Part shown: piece by piece, positions 1-11,294 of the stretch | How positions within the stretch are numbered: the stretch's first letter is position 1 | Layout: each line of letters begins with the position of its first letter | Assembly (NCBI GenBank): GCA_029298735.1 | Contig: JANSLP010000376.1 | Span: forward strand, 1 to 29,774 | DNA: 29,774 nt | Source: Ophiostoma sp. CBS 140.51 | Lineage: Eukaryota; Ascomycota; Sordariomycetes; Ophiostomatales; Ophiostomataceae | Direction of reading: 5' to 3' | The notes under the pieces: generated by a model | What the model saw: only the letters and a program-made list of their open reading frames with translations | Told to the model about the DNA's origin: nothing | The model's database searches: none | Program-made: the position numbers and the translations under genes

Positions 1-548
1 GCTTTCCATTGTCCTCTGTCAAGCTTGCCCACTTGCTGAGTCGTTTCATTTTCTTCATTTTTTTCATTTTCTTTATTTTCCTCCTTCCCTTGTTGCCGTG
101 AACCCGTAATGTATAAAATATATGTATCCAAAATAGATATGGTATCTCCTTCCTTTCCCGGGAATATTTTGTAGTGGTTTCCCAACCTTTTGCTACCATG
201 TACTTGTAACAATATGAGAAAACAGAGAAGGAAATGTAAGTGTAAATAAAACAAAACAAGACAAAGAAATGGAAAAACAAAAAGAATGAATGGCTGGAAA
301 GAGATAACCGCCAAAAAGTATTCCTAAGACAAAAGAAAAGTATGAAACCCCGAAATGACTGTGAAAGATGATGAAAATAACCCAAACTGTACCCCATATC
401 CTATATATCCCCGTATTATCCCACCCATCCTAAATATTCCTTATCCAAATCCTGAATCCCATTCCATTACCTCCTCTTTTTTCTTTCTTCACCGAATTAC
501 TTCTCCTTCCTCTTCGATTCTCCACCCGCACATTCTCCCGGACCACAC
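1..548. other. 3' flank of the large minus-strand gene
   Basis: AT-rich non-coding sequence downstream of the stop codon of the next gene. The only open frame (355-552, plus) is 65 codons of low-complexity Pro/Ile/Ser with no recognisable features, and I treat it as chance. On the minus strand a possible AATAAA-type polyadenylation signal lies near 72-77, but it is some 470 bases past the stop, so its use is uncertain. Nothing else is seen. Confidence 0.6.
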
Positions 549-3500
549 CTAGTCGTTCAGGCGGAACATGCGCCGCAACGCCGGGAACTTCTTCTTTCTC
601 TTTTCGTTGTTGAAGTCCACCGCGCTAATGTTGACCACCGTCTGACCCTCGGGGCCGGGTAGGGGCCAGCTGGCCGTGCGGCCGTTGACAGTGGGCGCCG
701 TACCGTCACGGCGAGCAGCGACAGGGCTGTCCTCGCTGTCGTCTAGGTCGAGGTCGTCGTCGCTGTCGTCAGGAACAAAACGGGGCGTGTTGCCACCACT
801 ACCACCGTTGACACGACGGTTTTGGCTGCCGATGCTGTTGCTGCGCACGGCGGCGAGCTCGGCCGTGCTGCGCTCGAGCTGGGTATCGCGGCGGGCGGCG
901 CTGTCCACTAGACCGGCCCGCTGGATCTTGTTGGCGCTTCCATTGCTGAAGCTGGTTGGCGAGCTGGGCCCGTCGTTCTTCTTACGACGCAGGACGGACA
1001 TGATGCCACCCGAGCGGCGCGTGGGCGTGGCGTTGGAGCCTGTGTTGAGGCCGACGGCACCCGTTGTGGTCGGCGAGTACATAGGCGACACGGGTGCAAT
1101 CTGACCGCGGCCCGAGCGTGACCGGCGCAGTGTCGTCGTGCCCAGGTTGTTGTTGTCGAGGTTGGTGGCTGAGGCCAATACACCACCAGCGTAAGAAGCA
1201 GCAGAAACACCGTTCTGGGCAGTCTTGGGGCGGGCGTTTTGCTGCTCTTCTTCTTCTTCCTCGAGCTCCTCGGGGAGCAGAGGGCTCAGGGGTGTCGAAG
1301 AGCTGGTGGGTCTGGCACTAGCACTGCGCATGCTGCTACCAGTACGCAGGGTCTTGGGCACAACGTGGTCCTTGTCTTTGTTGCCCTTCCGATCCAGTGT
1401 GCGGTGGGCAGGGATCTCCTCATCCTCGTCGCTCGAGTCGACGAAACGGCTGCGGAACGTATATGCACCGCCCGTGCTAACGCTGCGGCGGTTGGCAGCC
1501 ATGCCGCCAGTGGAGGCACGGGTCGTAGGACCAAAGATGTCATCGTCATCTTCGTCACTGGAGTCACCGAACCGGCTGCGACCAGACTTGCCGTTGAAGC
1601 CAGCAATACCACCACCGCCGCCGCTCTCCTTGCTGCGCTGGAGCAGCTTGCTGCCGCGCTTCTTACCAAGAGATGAGAAGAACCCGCCGCCCGAGTCGGA
1701 AGCCCCCTTTCTCAAGGTGGAGTTGGCCATGGGGCCGGGCGATGACATGCGCTTCATGTCCATGGGAGTGAAGCCAGTGCCGCCAGAAGCGTCGCGCATG
1801 CTTCTGCGGAATTGGGGAGATGACTCGGTGGAGCCGCGCAGAGTAGTCGAGCCAGTCGGCGAGAGGGAGCGAAGGGAGAAGCGGCTACTGCGGTGGTTGA
1901 GACCGCCGTTGCTGTTAGAGGCAGCAGCAGCGGCAGCCGAAGCCTTGGAGTCGCCCCGCATGGACATGCGGAAACCAGCAGCACCAGCCGCGCCGGCAGC
2001 AGCACCAGAACCGAATCCGCTGGTGCTTGCACCATTGGAGTTGGACCGGGCACGCTTGAAGCTACTCTCGCTCGAGTCTGAGCCGCGCCGACGGAGTGCA
2101 GAGGGGAGCAGACCAGCCATACCACCGCCCGACTTGCCCTGGACAGATCTGGCAGTCGAGTCGGCCGACATGGTGCGCGAGTGCAGTGCCTGAGGACGGT
2201 TGATGGCACCGACGGCAGCCTTGGGCGGGTAAGCCGAGGTAGGCCGCTCTTTCTGGGCCGGCGGGTTGGGACGAAGCGTCGACTTGAAGTGGTCGTCGTT
2301 CGCGCTAGTGGCCGCGGCGGTGGCATGGGGTGCATTGTCGCGCATGGACTTGCGGATGCGGGTGGCAGCCGGCTTCTGCGACTTGCTTTCGATCGGTGCA
2401 GGTGTAGGAGCAGGGGCAGTCGCGGCCTTGGTAGACTTGGCCGCAGCAGGCGCTGCCACAGCCACGGGCTTCTGCGTCTTCTGGGCAGGAGTGAGCTCCT
2501 GGATGGCCTTCTTCTCGGCCATGCGCGTCTCGACAGACTTCTTGCGTCTCGGCTTCTTGTCGGCAGCAGCCGACTCGTCCTCGAGATCACCCTCGTCGGC
2601 AGCGTCCTGCAAAGCCTCCTTTTCGAGCTGGGCACGCTTCTCAACGGTCAGACCGCGCCAGAAGGCCTTGATCTTCTCCCAATCCTCTTCGCCCTCGGGA
2701 CCGGCCTTGGCGTCGCCGTTGACTTGCTTGTGGATAGCAGTCGTCGTCAGAGCGGTCATGCCAATCACGGCGCCGCCCGCAGCGGCAGCCGAGGTGAGTG
2801 CAGTGGTGTCGGCAGGCGCAGCCTCCTTGGCCAAAGGCGACGGGCCAAGTTGCAAAGTCTCAGTCTTGCGCGACGGGGAGCCAGTCAGGGGCGATGCGGC
2901 AAAGGGGCTCTTGACCATATCAGGCACAATGGGGCTGTCGACTACAGCGTCGAGGGACAAGAACCCGTCGCCCTCGATATCCGAAAGATCCTCGTAGGCG
3001 TCGCTGAACACTTCGCTGTCGCTGTCGTTCTCGTCGAGCTTTTCGTTGCGGAGCGATGTCTCTTCGTGCAGTGTAGGCATGTGCGTAGCGAAGACCGTAG
3101 CGGGCATCTGCGGCGAGTAGGAGTTGTCGTCGTCCTGGGTGATGGGCTCGAAGGCGTTTTGGCGGGTGGGGACAGCCGCATTGACATTGTTAGCATTGGC
3201 AAACGCGGCCTGGGTCGGCGAGCTCTTAGCTGTGCCGTCCGAGTCTGTGTCGGCAGGGAACATGCCGGGCACGTCAAAGAGCGAACGAACAGGGCTGCTC
3301 TTGGCGGGGGCAACTGGGGTGGTGCCCGCCGTGAGCTGGTCCTCCTTCTCACCCTTCTCCTCAAGCTCATCCTCGGTCTCGTCGTTCTCAGTACCGCGGA
3401 TGGCAGTCAGGTTCTCCTGGCTGGGATGCGAAATTTCAATCGCGGGCACCGTCTTCCTGGGTGAATTGCCAGGCGACGAAGGCGAGGGAAGGATGATGAG

Positions 3501-6500
3501 CGGATCGTTGTCCTCGGCTGTAGGGCCAGTCGGGATGATGGGCTCGTCGTCGAGGTTGCCCGGGACAGTCGTGTCCTGCTCCTCGTCGAAGCGGAGGACA
3601 GGCGAGTGTTCCTGCTCTTCCTCCTCGTCGGCGAGTGCCTCGTCGTCACCGTCGTCGCTGCTGGCACCGCTGTCAGATACGTAACCACTGCCATCGACAG
3701 ACGTAACAACCGGCGGAAGCGGCTCGCGATACCGAGACGTGTTGGCGGTGTTACCGTTGCTGGACGAGGGGGATGTCGACGACTGGCGTTCAAGGCCGGC
3801 AGCAGCAGCGCCTGTAGCAACTGCAGCGGCACCTGCACCGATAATGTAACCGATAGCGTGATCGCTCGAGGTGTTGTGGGTCTCAAGCGGTGCTGTAGCC
3901 GCTGTAGCCGCAGATGAGGACGGCTGGCGGGCCGGCTGGCTGTCGTTGATGGGACGAACCAGGGCACGCTCCTCCTGGTGCTGGGCCGGGTGGGACTTGT
4001 CGCGGACGCTGCCAAAGGACGGAAGAGCAGGACGAGGCTTCATGACGACGTCGTCATCTTCAAAATTGTTGTTCGAGTGGTCCGACTTCTTCTTGCTGCG
4101 GCCAATGTTGCTAAACCAGGACCGGCTGCGCGAGGGAGGCTGGTGAGCAGCATTGCTGCTCGGCGGCGCCTCGGAGGCGCCAGGCAGAGACGATAGACCG
4201 GGCGAGTGGGGCGGTGAGGGTGGCATTGGCGACTGTGAGACGACGACGGCCTTATCGTCAAAGCTCACACGGTGGGCCTTCTTGCGGTTCTGGAGGGCCA
4301 GGTCACCCTGCAGGCTGTGATTGGCCTCGGATGCGGAATCGGAGGGAGATGCATCGCGGGGCGAGCTTGAGTGCTTGAGAGCCGACTTGCGCGGTGAGAT
4401 GGACCGCGGCGGCGGGGAGTGGCGACGGACAGTCAGGTTGCTCTTGACTACGGGGTGGAAGTGGGCAGTGCGCACAGGGCTGTTGGACCGGGTACGCTCC
4501 TTCTCGGTCGGCTTGGCGAGCACGGGCTGAACCTGCTGTGTATCGGTAGAAGGCGCTTGCTGTGTCGCATCGTCTGGATTGTGGTGGATATGCTTGGCCG
4601 ACACACCGTCGAGGTCATCGCGGGCGGCACGCGAGCTGGCGGCGGCGACAACGGCAGCAGTGGAAGAGAGCTTCTCCTCCTCCGCTTCACGCTCTGGGTC
4701 TTCACGGACAATGGAGGGGCGCTTGGCAAGAACGGGACGGCCATCCTCGGTCAAGAGTGTACCTTCAAAGCTGCCGTCTTCAGGCGACGAGATGTTCTGG
4801 ATGGCCACAGGGCTAGTTGCTGCCTGTGATGTGGCCAGAGCCGTGAGCGAAGAGACAGACGAGGAGGGAGTAGAGGCAGAGGTCGACAGTGCTGGCAGTG
4901 GTTGGCCTGCCTCGTCCAAATCCTTCTCAGCGGCGGCTGGCTGCTCTTCTGCCGGGGGTTCAAGGGCAGTCGTAGTAATCTTGGGCAGCTGGCGTTCTAG
5001 TGGTGGCGACTTGGGCGTCTTAGGTGCTTGCACTACGGCAGCAGGCTGTTGTGCTGGCTCCTTCATGCGCTCCAGCTCGGTGCGGTTGAGGGGTGCGGCT
5101 GAGCCGTGGGCGTGTGTCATTGTACCTTGCGACAAGTGTGTGCCTGCCAGCGAAGCCGTTTTTGTGCCCTGCTGCTGCTTCTTTTTGCGCTGTTGCTGCT
5201 GTGGGCGTTCAGCGGCTTCGAGGATGGCCAGTTCGCGCTGTTCGCGCATAATCAGCTCGCCTCGCGGGACCATGCGGCGCGAGTTGGCATCGTATACCAG
5301 CGTCTGGTCGGACAGGTCGGCGTAGGAGCGGCTGGTGACGCGACTTGTTGATGCGGACCGCCGTGCAGATACTGCGGCCACCTTTTGTTGTGGTTCTTGT
5401 TTCATTACTCGCTCGGTTGATGCTGATCGGGGCAGTTTGCCAGCAGCGGGAGGCAGAGACACCGTGGCAGCTGCGGCAGGTGCAGCAGCAGTAGATCGTG
5501 TGGCCGTCGGGCTTGGTGGTGGTGAGCCAAGTCGTTGGCGGCTGGGGTAGGAGAAGTTGTGTAGAGAGTTGCGGCTGCCTGGCCGTTCTGGCTGGGCGTT
5601 GCCGTTGATGTCCATGGCCGTATCGGACGAGCGAATGCTAGCGCGGTCACCGACGGCTGCTGAGCCGAACCAAGACGAGCGGCCCGTCTTTTGTTTTTGA
5701 GAGGCCAGTTTTAGAGGCTGCTGGACGAGGCCTAGTGTTGTGGCTCGCCGTGACTGCTTTTCTGTTTGTTGCACCTGCTGCTTTTGTTGCTGCTTCGGCT
5801 GGCTTTCGATGACGTGCTTAGGGATGATGGGGACCGGCGGCGGTGGTGGTACAGACCGGCTGCGGCTACCTGTCGACCGACCGGCTGCCATGGCGGCAGC
5901 AGTGCCAGCCGCATTCATCGAGAGGCTGTGGCTGCTCGTCGTGCTTCCGGCAGGCTGTGCAGTAATGGCAGCGGCGAGTGCAGGGTTGCGCGATTGGTGT
6001 GGACTGGGCGACCGAAACGTGCGCTCAGTCATGGACGACATCGATCTTATCGACGACGAACTGCCGCGGCGACGGAGAGTCGGCGCGCCGGTGGGCGACA
6101 CGACGACACCTTCTCGTGTATCCTTGTTTGCGCCACCAAAGCCCATTGCACGTTTTATGCTCGGAACGGGACTGAGAGCGCGGCGCGAGCCCTCGGAGGA
6201 GACCGAGGCGCTGCGGCGCATGGTGCGCTTCGTCTGGACGGCGCCGACATTGGTAGGGGCGGCAGGGAGGTTGCGGAGGGCGGTGGCGGCTGCGGCAGAG
6301 GAGAGGTTGTAGGCCGAGACGGCAGCGGTGGCCGCACTCGGGTTGACAGAGGAAGCGGTTGGCGGCTGGGTGGGCATTTTGTTAGCAACGCGCCATTGAG
6401 GCAGGGCAATGACGTCGATGGATGCTTGTGAGAGGATGCCGTGACGAAAAAAAAAAAAAAAAAAAAGAAAACAAAAAATTAAAATTAAAATTGGAAACAA

Positions 6501-7345
6501 ATCAGACGGGAAAAGAGAAAAGAGAAAAGGGTAGGGGAAAGTGAGGTCTTGCTTGGGCTGGTGGTGAACTGGATGGGCAGTTTAGGGTAGGTCAAGCAGG
6601 GCAGGTAGGTCCAAGTCAGGTCAAGCAAGGTCAGGCAATGCCAAAGCAGAGAAACAGAGACAAGGTGGGCGCAGATGAGTGACGAGGCGATCAGTCAGGA
6701 TCCCTAGCGATGTGCGAGGGCCTTTTGTGTCTAGGCCGCCCCTCCCGTCCTTTCTATTCGGCGGTCGTCCGGACAAGCGCGCCGGTGATCTCTTTTTCTC
6801 TTTGGGCGCTGTGTACAAGTGGCGAACGCTATTGGTGGCGGGGGAAGTACGTGTAGTTGTACTTGTCGACAAAATCGACTTGTGGCAACAGGGAAAACAG
6901 GGCGAGACAGCGCGTGAAGATCGAAGAAAAAAAGCAAAACCAGCACAACCAGCACAAGCCAAAAGACCGCGCTATGTTCCGCAGACGTTGGACATGAACT
7001 TGCTCTGGAAGGGGAACAAGCACTGAAAAAGATGAAAATAGAAACAGAGCCCGGTCTTTTGGTGTCCCTCGGTCTGGTCCTTTTTCTCTCCGTTCAGGCG
7101 TCTTCTAGGTGAAGAGGAACGGAGCGAGGAATGGGAGCTATTTCTGGCCGTTTGCTTGCTTGTTGGGATCTTCCCATCCCAGATATACAAGTAGACCATG
7201 GATGACAGGAGGCGAAGGGGAAAGAAGGGGTAAAGGGGGGGATGGAACGTGTTCGCGATGCTAGATGCTAGATGCTAGACAAAGAGAAAAAAAGATGACG
7301 ACATACCGTGTACTTCTTGTTGCCCTTCTTGCGCGAGCCAAACAT
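549..7345 (-). CDS. Large disordered Ser/Ala-rich conserved fungal protein, two exons
   Basis: Proposed model: join(7345..7307, 6365..549) on the minus strand, about 1951 residues. The function is unknown to me. Exon 1 encodes 13 residues starting MFGSRKKGNKK, with a CACAATG start context and a GTATGT donor in phase 0. Exon 2 begins just after a TGCTAAC branch point and a CACCCAG acceptor, also phase 0, so the frame joins. The protein is dominated by Ser, Ala, Pro, Arg and acidic tracts and should be largely disordered. Landmarks by rough residue: a motif LVYDANSRRMVPRGEL near 350-360; a Gly/Ala hydrophobic stretch GYIIGAGAAAVATGAAAAG near 850; another near 1200; a WEKIKAFWRGLTVEKRAQLE segment near 1240 that may be helical; two RFxDSSDED motifs near 1610 and 1650; a third acidic RFVPDDSDDD near 1875; and a basic tail KKKFPALRRMFRLND. 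The N-terminal LSSAAAA / QTKRTMRRSAS segment and the tail look like a family I recall in other filamentous ascomycetes, without an assigned role. A scaffold or cortical role is only a guess. Confidence 0.82.
6366..7306 (-). other. Intron 1 (941 nt) of the large disordered-protein gene
   Basis: The donor GTATGT (7306-7301) directly follows the 13-codon exon. The branch point TGCTAAC and acceptor CACCCAG end at 6366. It is long for a fungal intron; the other introns here are 66-140 nt. It contains a 20-A run (6447-6466), direct repeats of AGGTCAAGCA (6589-6598, 6618-6627, with a variant at 6628-6637) and three tandem copies of GATGCTA (7257-7277). A frame stays open from an intronic ATG (6377) into exon 2, which would misplace the start at MPTQ or, further up, at a poly-Phe N-terminus encoded by the A-run. 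Alternative transcription starts inside the intron are possible. Confidence 0.72.
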
Positions 7346-8187
7346 TGTGATGGGGATGCGGCCGAGGCCGTCTTTTATCGCTTCGCCGGGTTCACCTCTC
7401 GAAATTCAACGGTCAGTTGTCAAAAACGCCCTGTGTACCCGTCGATGTTCGACCTCCTCGTCCCCTTGTATCTTCGGCTTTTTGTGATGTGGATTTCGAT
7501 GCTTGTCGGGCCGCGTCAAAGGTATCGTTGTCTTGCTGCCTTGTAGTTGATTCTTTATTCTGTGTCGATTATTTCCTTATTTCGACGACTTTCTTGCTTT
7601 TGCGCGTTTGTCGATTTCCGGATTCTCCGTGTGTTGCGCGTGTGTGTATCGTGTCGCTGTAAAAAAGAGGCGATAGAGTGAGGGTGTGGTGTGGCCCTTA
7701 CTGTAGACCGTCCTCTTAGTTTCTTTGCTGCCTGTCAATGTCAAACCGAGCTTGTTGGGCACGGCGGCGATACATTGTCGAGCAAAAAATCGGTTCCTGG
7801 ATCGATCAATGCGAAAGGAGAAACCGCGCGCCGATGGGTTGAAAAGCGCGATGTGTCGACATAAAAAGGGGGGGATGGATCGAAAGGTAGAAGGGAAAGA
7901 AGGAAGTGAGAAACGGAAGGGAAGGAAGAAAGGAAAACCGTAAGTTTCTACTTTTGCGATATGTGACCGGGGGGGTTCTCCCAGAAGGCAAGAGTGGGCG
8001 CCGTGGGCGTGGGCGTGAGGTGGAGCGGGAAAGAGCAACGCGGCGCGATAAAGAAAAATACGGCATGGGACTACGAATTACGCAGGAACGAGCAGCATAC
8101 TCCGTACAGAGCACCAGACTGGAAAGAGGGCGTCGAAAGCTCGAGCAAAGGTGACGACACCGGGGCGGACGGAGCAGGCCCCATCCA

Positions 8188-8206
8188 TGCAGGCTGCATG
8201 CCTGCA
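8188..8206. repeat. Perfect 7-bp inverted repeat (hairpin)
   Basis: TGCAGGC (8188-8194) and GCCTGCA (8200-8206) pair perfectly around a five-base TGCAT spacer. It lies in gene-free DNA, so it could be a binding site for a dimeric factor or chance. No neighbouring gene start is close. Confidence 0.5.
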
Positions 8207-8791
8207 GACCTAAAAAGCTGGGAAAGAACGAACGTGCAAGACTCGGTGCTGAGGACAAAGCACACAAAAAGACGAATGAGGAAAGGGCGGATGGGTGGAG
8301 GACGTGATGGTGGGGACGGATTTATTGTGCCAGCAAGAGCAGAGCAGACGTGGTGAGGGAAAGTGCGAGCGACAGCACCAAGCATCATAGCGAACAGAGG
8401 CAGGAAGTCCAGGCCTCTGACCAACGCCCAAAAGAGCCCAAAACAGTGAGCAGGAAGGTGCCAAACCAAGGCACAGGAAGTGGGCAGGAGAGATATTAGG
8501 GGCGGGTGGAGACGCCAAAGACCCGCTAACGAGTTTATTCGTAGGGTGTGGAGATCGCTGGAAACACGACCCAACCAAACCAGCAAGGAAAAAAGCGAGC
8601 AAAAGGCAAAAGCTCAGCTGCTGCGCCTCGTTTCTGGTGGAGGAGACGGCCGAGTTTCATGCTGGGGATGTGTTGATTTTCTGGTGATTTCCTTGACCCA
8701 GGGGACGATCCAGACGGCCCAGACGGCCTGGCCAAGACGATGTGAAAAGATGATGCGAAAAATCCCCGTCCAAGCCGTCGCCGTGGCCGAC

Positions 8792-8980
8792 ATGTTTACA
8801 GTGAGAGCTCCACGGTTATTTGCTCTTTTTCTTTGGTGTCTGACTGTTGCCAGTGGGGCGTGGTGCCAGATTTCGGCTGCCTCTGGCCATCCAGCGCGCC
8901 ATGAGGCCGCTCCAAGCCCGCTAATGCAGGCGCTACAGGGCACTCTTAACTTGATGCGGCGCCTGTTCTGGAAGTCATGA
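8792..8980 (+). CDS. Doubtful 62-codon ORF with signal-like N-terminus
   Basis: The ORF from the ATG at 8792 encodes 62 residues. The N-terminus is MFTVRAPRLFALFLWCLTV followed by ASGAWC, which resembles a secretion signal (basic residues, hydrophobic core, small residues at -3/-1). The remaining roughly 35 residues have no cysteine pattern or family I recognise. The same frame is open upstream to 8480 from another ATG, and the opposite strand is also open, so the open frame is weak evidence. No TATA or intron signals support it. Most likely chance; listed as a possible small secreted peptide only. Confidence 0.1.
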   Translation: MFTVRAPRLFALFLWCLTVASGAWCQISAASGHPARHEAAPSPLMQALQGTLNLMRRLFWKS

Positions 8981-11228
8981 CTACCTGGCAGGGCACTAAC
9001 GAGGAAGTACTTTTTGGTGCTACTCAAGGCGAAAAGTGACTTCATCTCATTTGACAGTGACAGTCGCTTGAGACGGTGCAAGGCACAGGCGTCAGGTACA
9101 CATCAATTTCTCGACAATCCAACAAGCCATCGAGTTAACTAACATTACACAAGCCCAACAAGACCATTGTAATCTTTGTATTTATGTTTTTTTAACATCG
9201 TGAATCCTGTCAACCATATGGCGGTGACAGCAGCCCGCTGTCTAACTGGCTGTCTCGGCTGTTGTCCGACGCCGCGGAAATATTGTGCTTTGGCCAGTTT
9301 CTTGTATCTCACAAGAATCTTACATTGCTTTCTACAGTCGAGATCGTCTTTTCTTCTACCCCTGCCTGTTCTTCGCCCTGTCTGGCCTTGCTGGTCAGGC
9401 CTTGGGCTGCTCATTCTCATCGAGATCGCCTTTTGAGCTCTGTCTCCACTACGTTTCCCGGGCCTCTTTCCTTCCGCAGTCCCATAGAATTCCCGTCGTC
9501 CCTTCCCGACAAAAAAAAATTCCCAGAAGACGCGTTGCCGAGCTGAGAGGATCACTGCAACCCTGACTTCTGCATTTTGCATTGTATTTTGCATATTGAC
9601 TTTTGAGGGATTGCCATGCTGCTTACTTTCGCGCTCTCAGTTAACATAGCACTCGTATTCTCCTGGTGATACAAACGCCAGGCTGACGGGATGTTCTGGA
9701 CCAGGGACCACGTAAGGTGCAGTTTTACAAACAGCTTGTCGGCTCTATCACTGGACGAGGCTTCGATCTTCTTGTTTCAGGCAATTATGGCCGATGTGTT
9801 GTTCATATTGCGGCCCTTCACCTCCCTTTCCATGTTGCTATTGCTCCAGAACGTAGTCCAATAGAGCCCTTTCCCTCTATTGTTTACATCGTCATATCTG
9901 TCATGCTTTTTTGGAACGTTCCTGATAAAAACCATCACTGCAAAATAACGTCCATCATCATTCCCTCTCTCGGCCGACTGTCGTCATATCTTCCCTCGTT
10001 TTCAGCTGCCTTCGCTGAAGTTTGCCGGCATTAGGTAATCCCACTTTTTTCTCTGTCTCGTCTCTGTTTCGGGCTTAGTGCCCAATTGTCCTCAAAAAGC
10101 ATTGCTCCACTTCCTCTTCTATCCAATAGGAAATCCCATCACAAAAACTGCAGAAATGCAAGCCACTACGTCATTATTGGCGACAATCGTCATTGTTGAT
10201 TTTTCGGTCTGTTCTGCTTATCGTTCTCCGCCCGACTCGCAAAAAGGGGAAACGACATCATACGTACGGTCTGTGCTGCACGAACGAACAACCGACAACA
10301 AAACAAATAAATAAATAAAAACTCATGATGAACAGACTAACCTTTTTCCAATAGCGTCTTTTGTAGTCGTCCTAATCAAGGGGAAAGACAGGTACAGTCA
10401 GGAGGAAATGGTCCGCTAGTTTTCTGCCAGCGAGGGTGAGAAGGGCTACTCCCGTCCATGCCGTCTAGTTGTATTCCACCTCTATCAAGACCCGCGTGGC
10501 AATACTACCGTTTAGAAACAATAAGCCTTGCAGTTTGGTGGACTAAACAAGCATATCGACGACGTACCAGTAAGGTAGGACAATGGGGTCGTACAAAATT
10601 GAAGAAATGGCCTGCTTCTATTGGTCAACAAGTCCTGAGAACAAGATATTTGTAGATGTCGACAAAATGACTGTCCTCGGGTGTAGCTGACTGCCGAAAA
10701 AGGCCAATCATACCTTGCATGGATGTTCTACTCCGTACCTCTTGTCACTTCGTAGATCGATCTGGTCACGTCTCAAGGGCCGTCTCCGTCCAAAATCAAA
10801 ATAATACCAGTTGAATGCTAGATATACAATCTCACGCAGATGCTATGCTATGAATACTTTGCTCTATCATAAGCTCGTCACAAACAAAATCGGCACGCCA
10901 AGAAACAAAAGCTCTGTGCCAAAAAGCGACCAACAGCCTCAAAAGTCTCAAAAACGGTGTGTGGGGGTTTGTATTGATGTTTGGTAAACAATAATGTCGC
11001 AGGAGTCGCCAGCAGATTCATGTCCATGAATAAAAGGGGAGAAGGGGGAATGGGGGGTGGAATGGGAAAGATGGGGAGACGGATGGGATATGGCCGGGAA
11101 GGACGGTTCGAGGAGCAGAGATACTCCGCATAGAAAAGCTGGGCCTAGGGTCGTGCATTCGAGTTTGAACCTTGTAGACGCAGCCGCTCGTATTCTTGAT
11201 ACAAAAGATTCAGCGTATCTAAACTCAA

Positions 11229-11294
11229 CTACAGTTTCGGCTTCGGCTCTGGTTCCGGCTCCGGCTGTAGCTCCGTCTGTGGCTCCGGCTGTGA
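11229..11294 (-). other. Coding-like Pro/Glu repeat tail after the stop codon
   Basis: Immediately past the TAG of the preceding gene (11297-11295), the same frame stays open for 21 more codons and ends at a second TAG (11231-11229). The translated tail is a clean Pro-Glu/Pro-Lys repeat ending PEPEPEPKPKL, built from imperfect GGCTCCGGC-type repeats on the plus strand. This may be a former C-terminal extension cut off by a nonsense change, a readthrough tail, or a simple repeat in the 3' UTR. The stop is not in the well-known UGA-CUA readthrough context. Confidence 0.4.

Larger units (their letters stand above)
7346..11228. other. Intergenic region without a convincing gene
   Basis: About 3.9 kb between the start of the large gene and the 3' end of the next minus-strand gene. 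Both strands have only short, mutually overlapping ORFs with low-complexity or unrecognisable products. It must contain the promoter of the large gene (upstream of 7345) and the terminator of the gene ending at 11295. Local structure includes a perfect hairpin at 8188-8206, TACTCCGTA motifs at 8098 and 10729, and a near match at 11122. I recognise no RNA gene. Confidence 0.55.

Noticed and set aside
1225..3464. Long plus-strand ORFs (322 and 427 codons) opposite the large gene
   Set aside because: They are antisense shadows of GC-rich Ser/Ala/Arg coding sequence, with no recognisable motifs or splice signals.
6378..6500. Extended N-terminus of the large protein with a poly-Phe stretch
   Set aside because: It is translated from a 20-A run and AT-rich DNA in a region that carries branch-point and acceptor signals, so it is best explained as intron.
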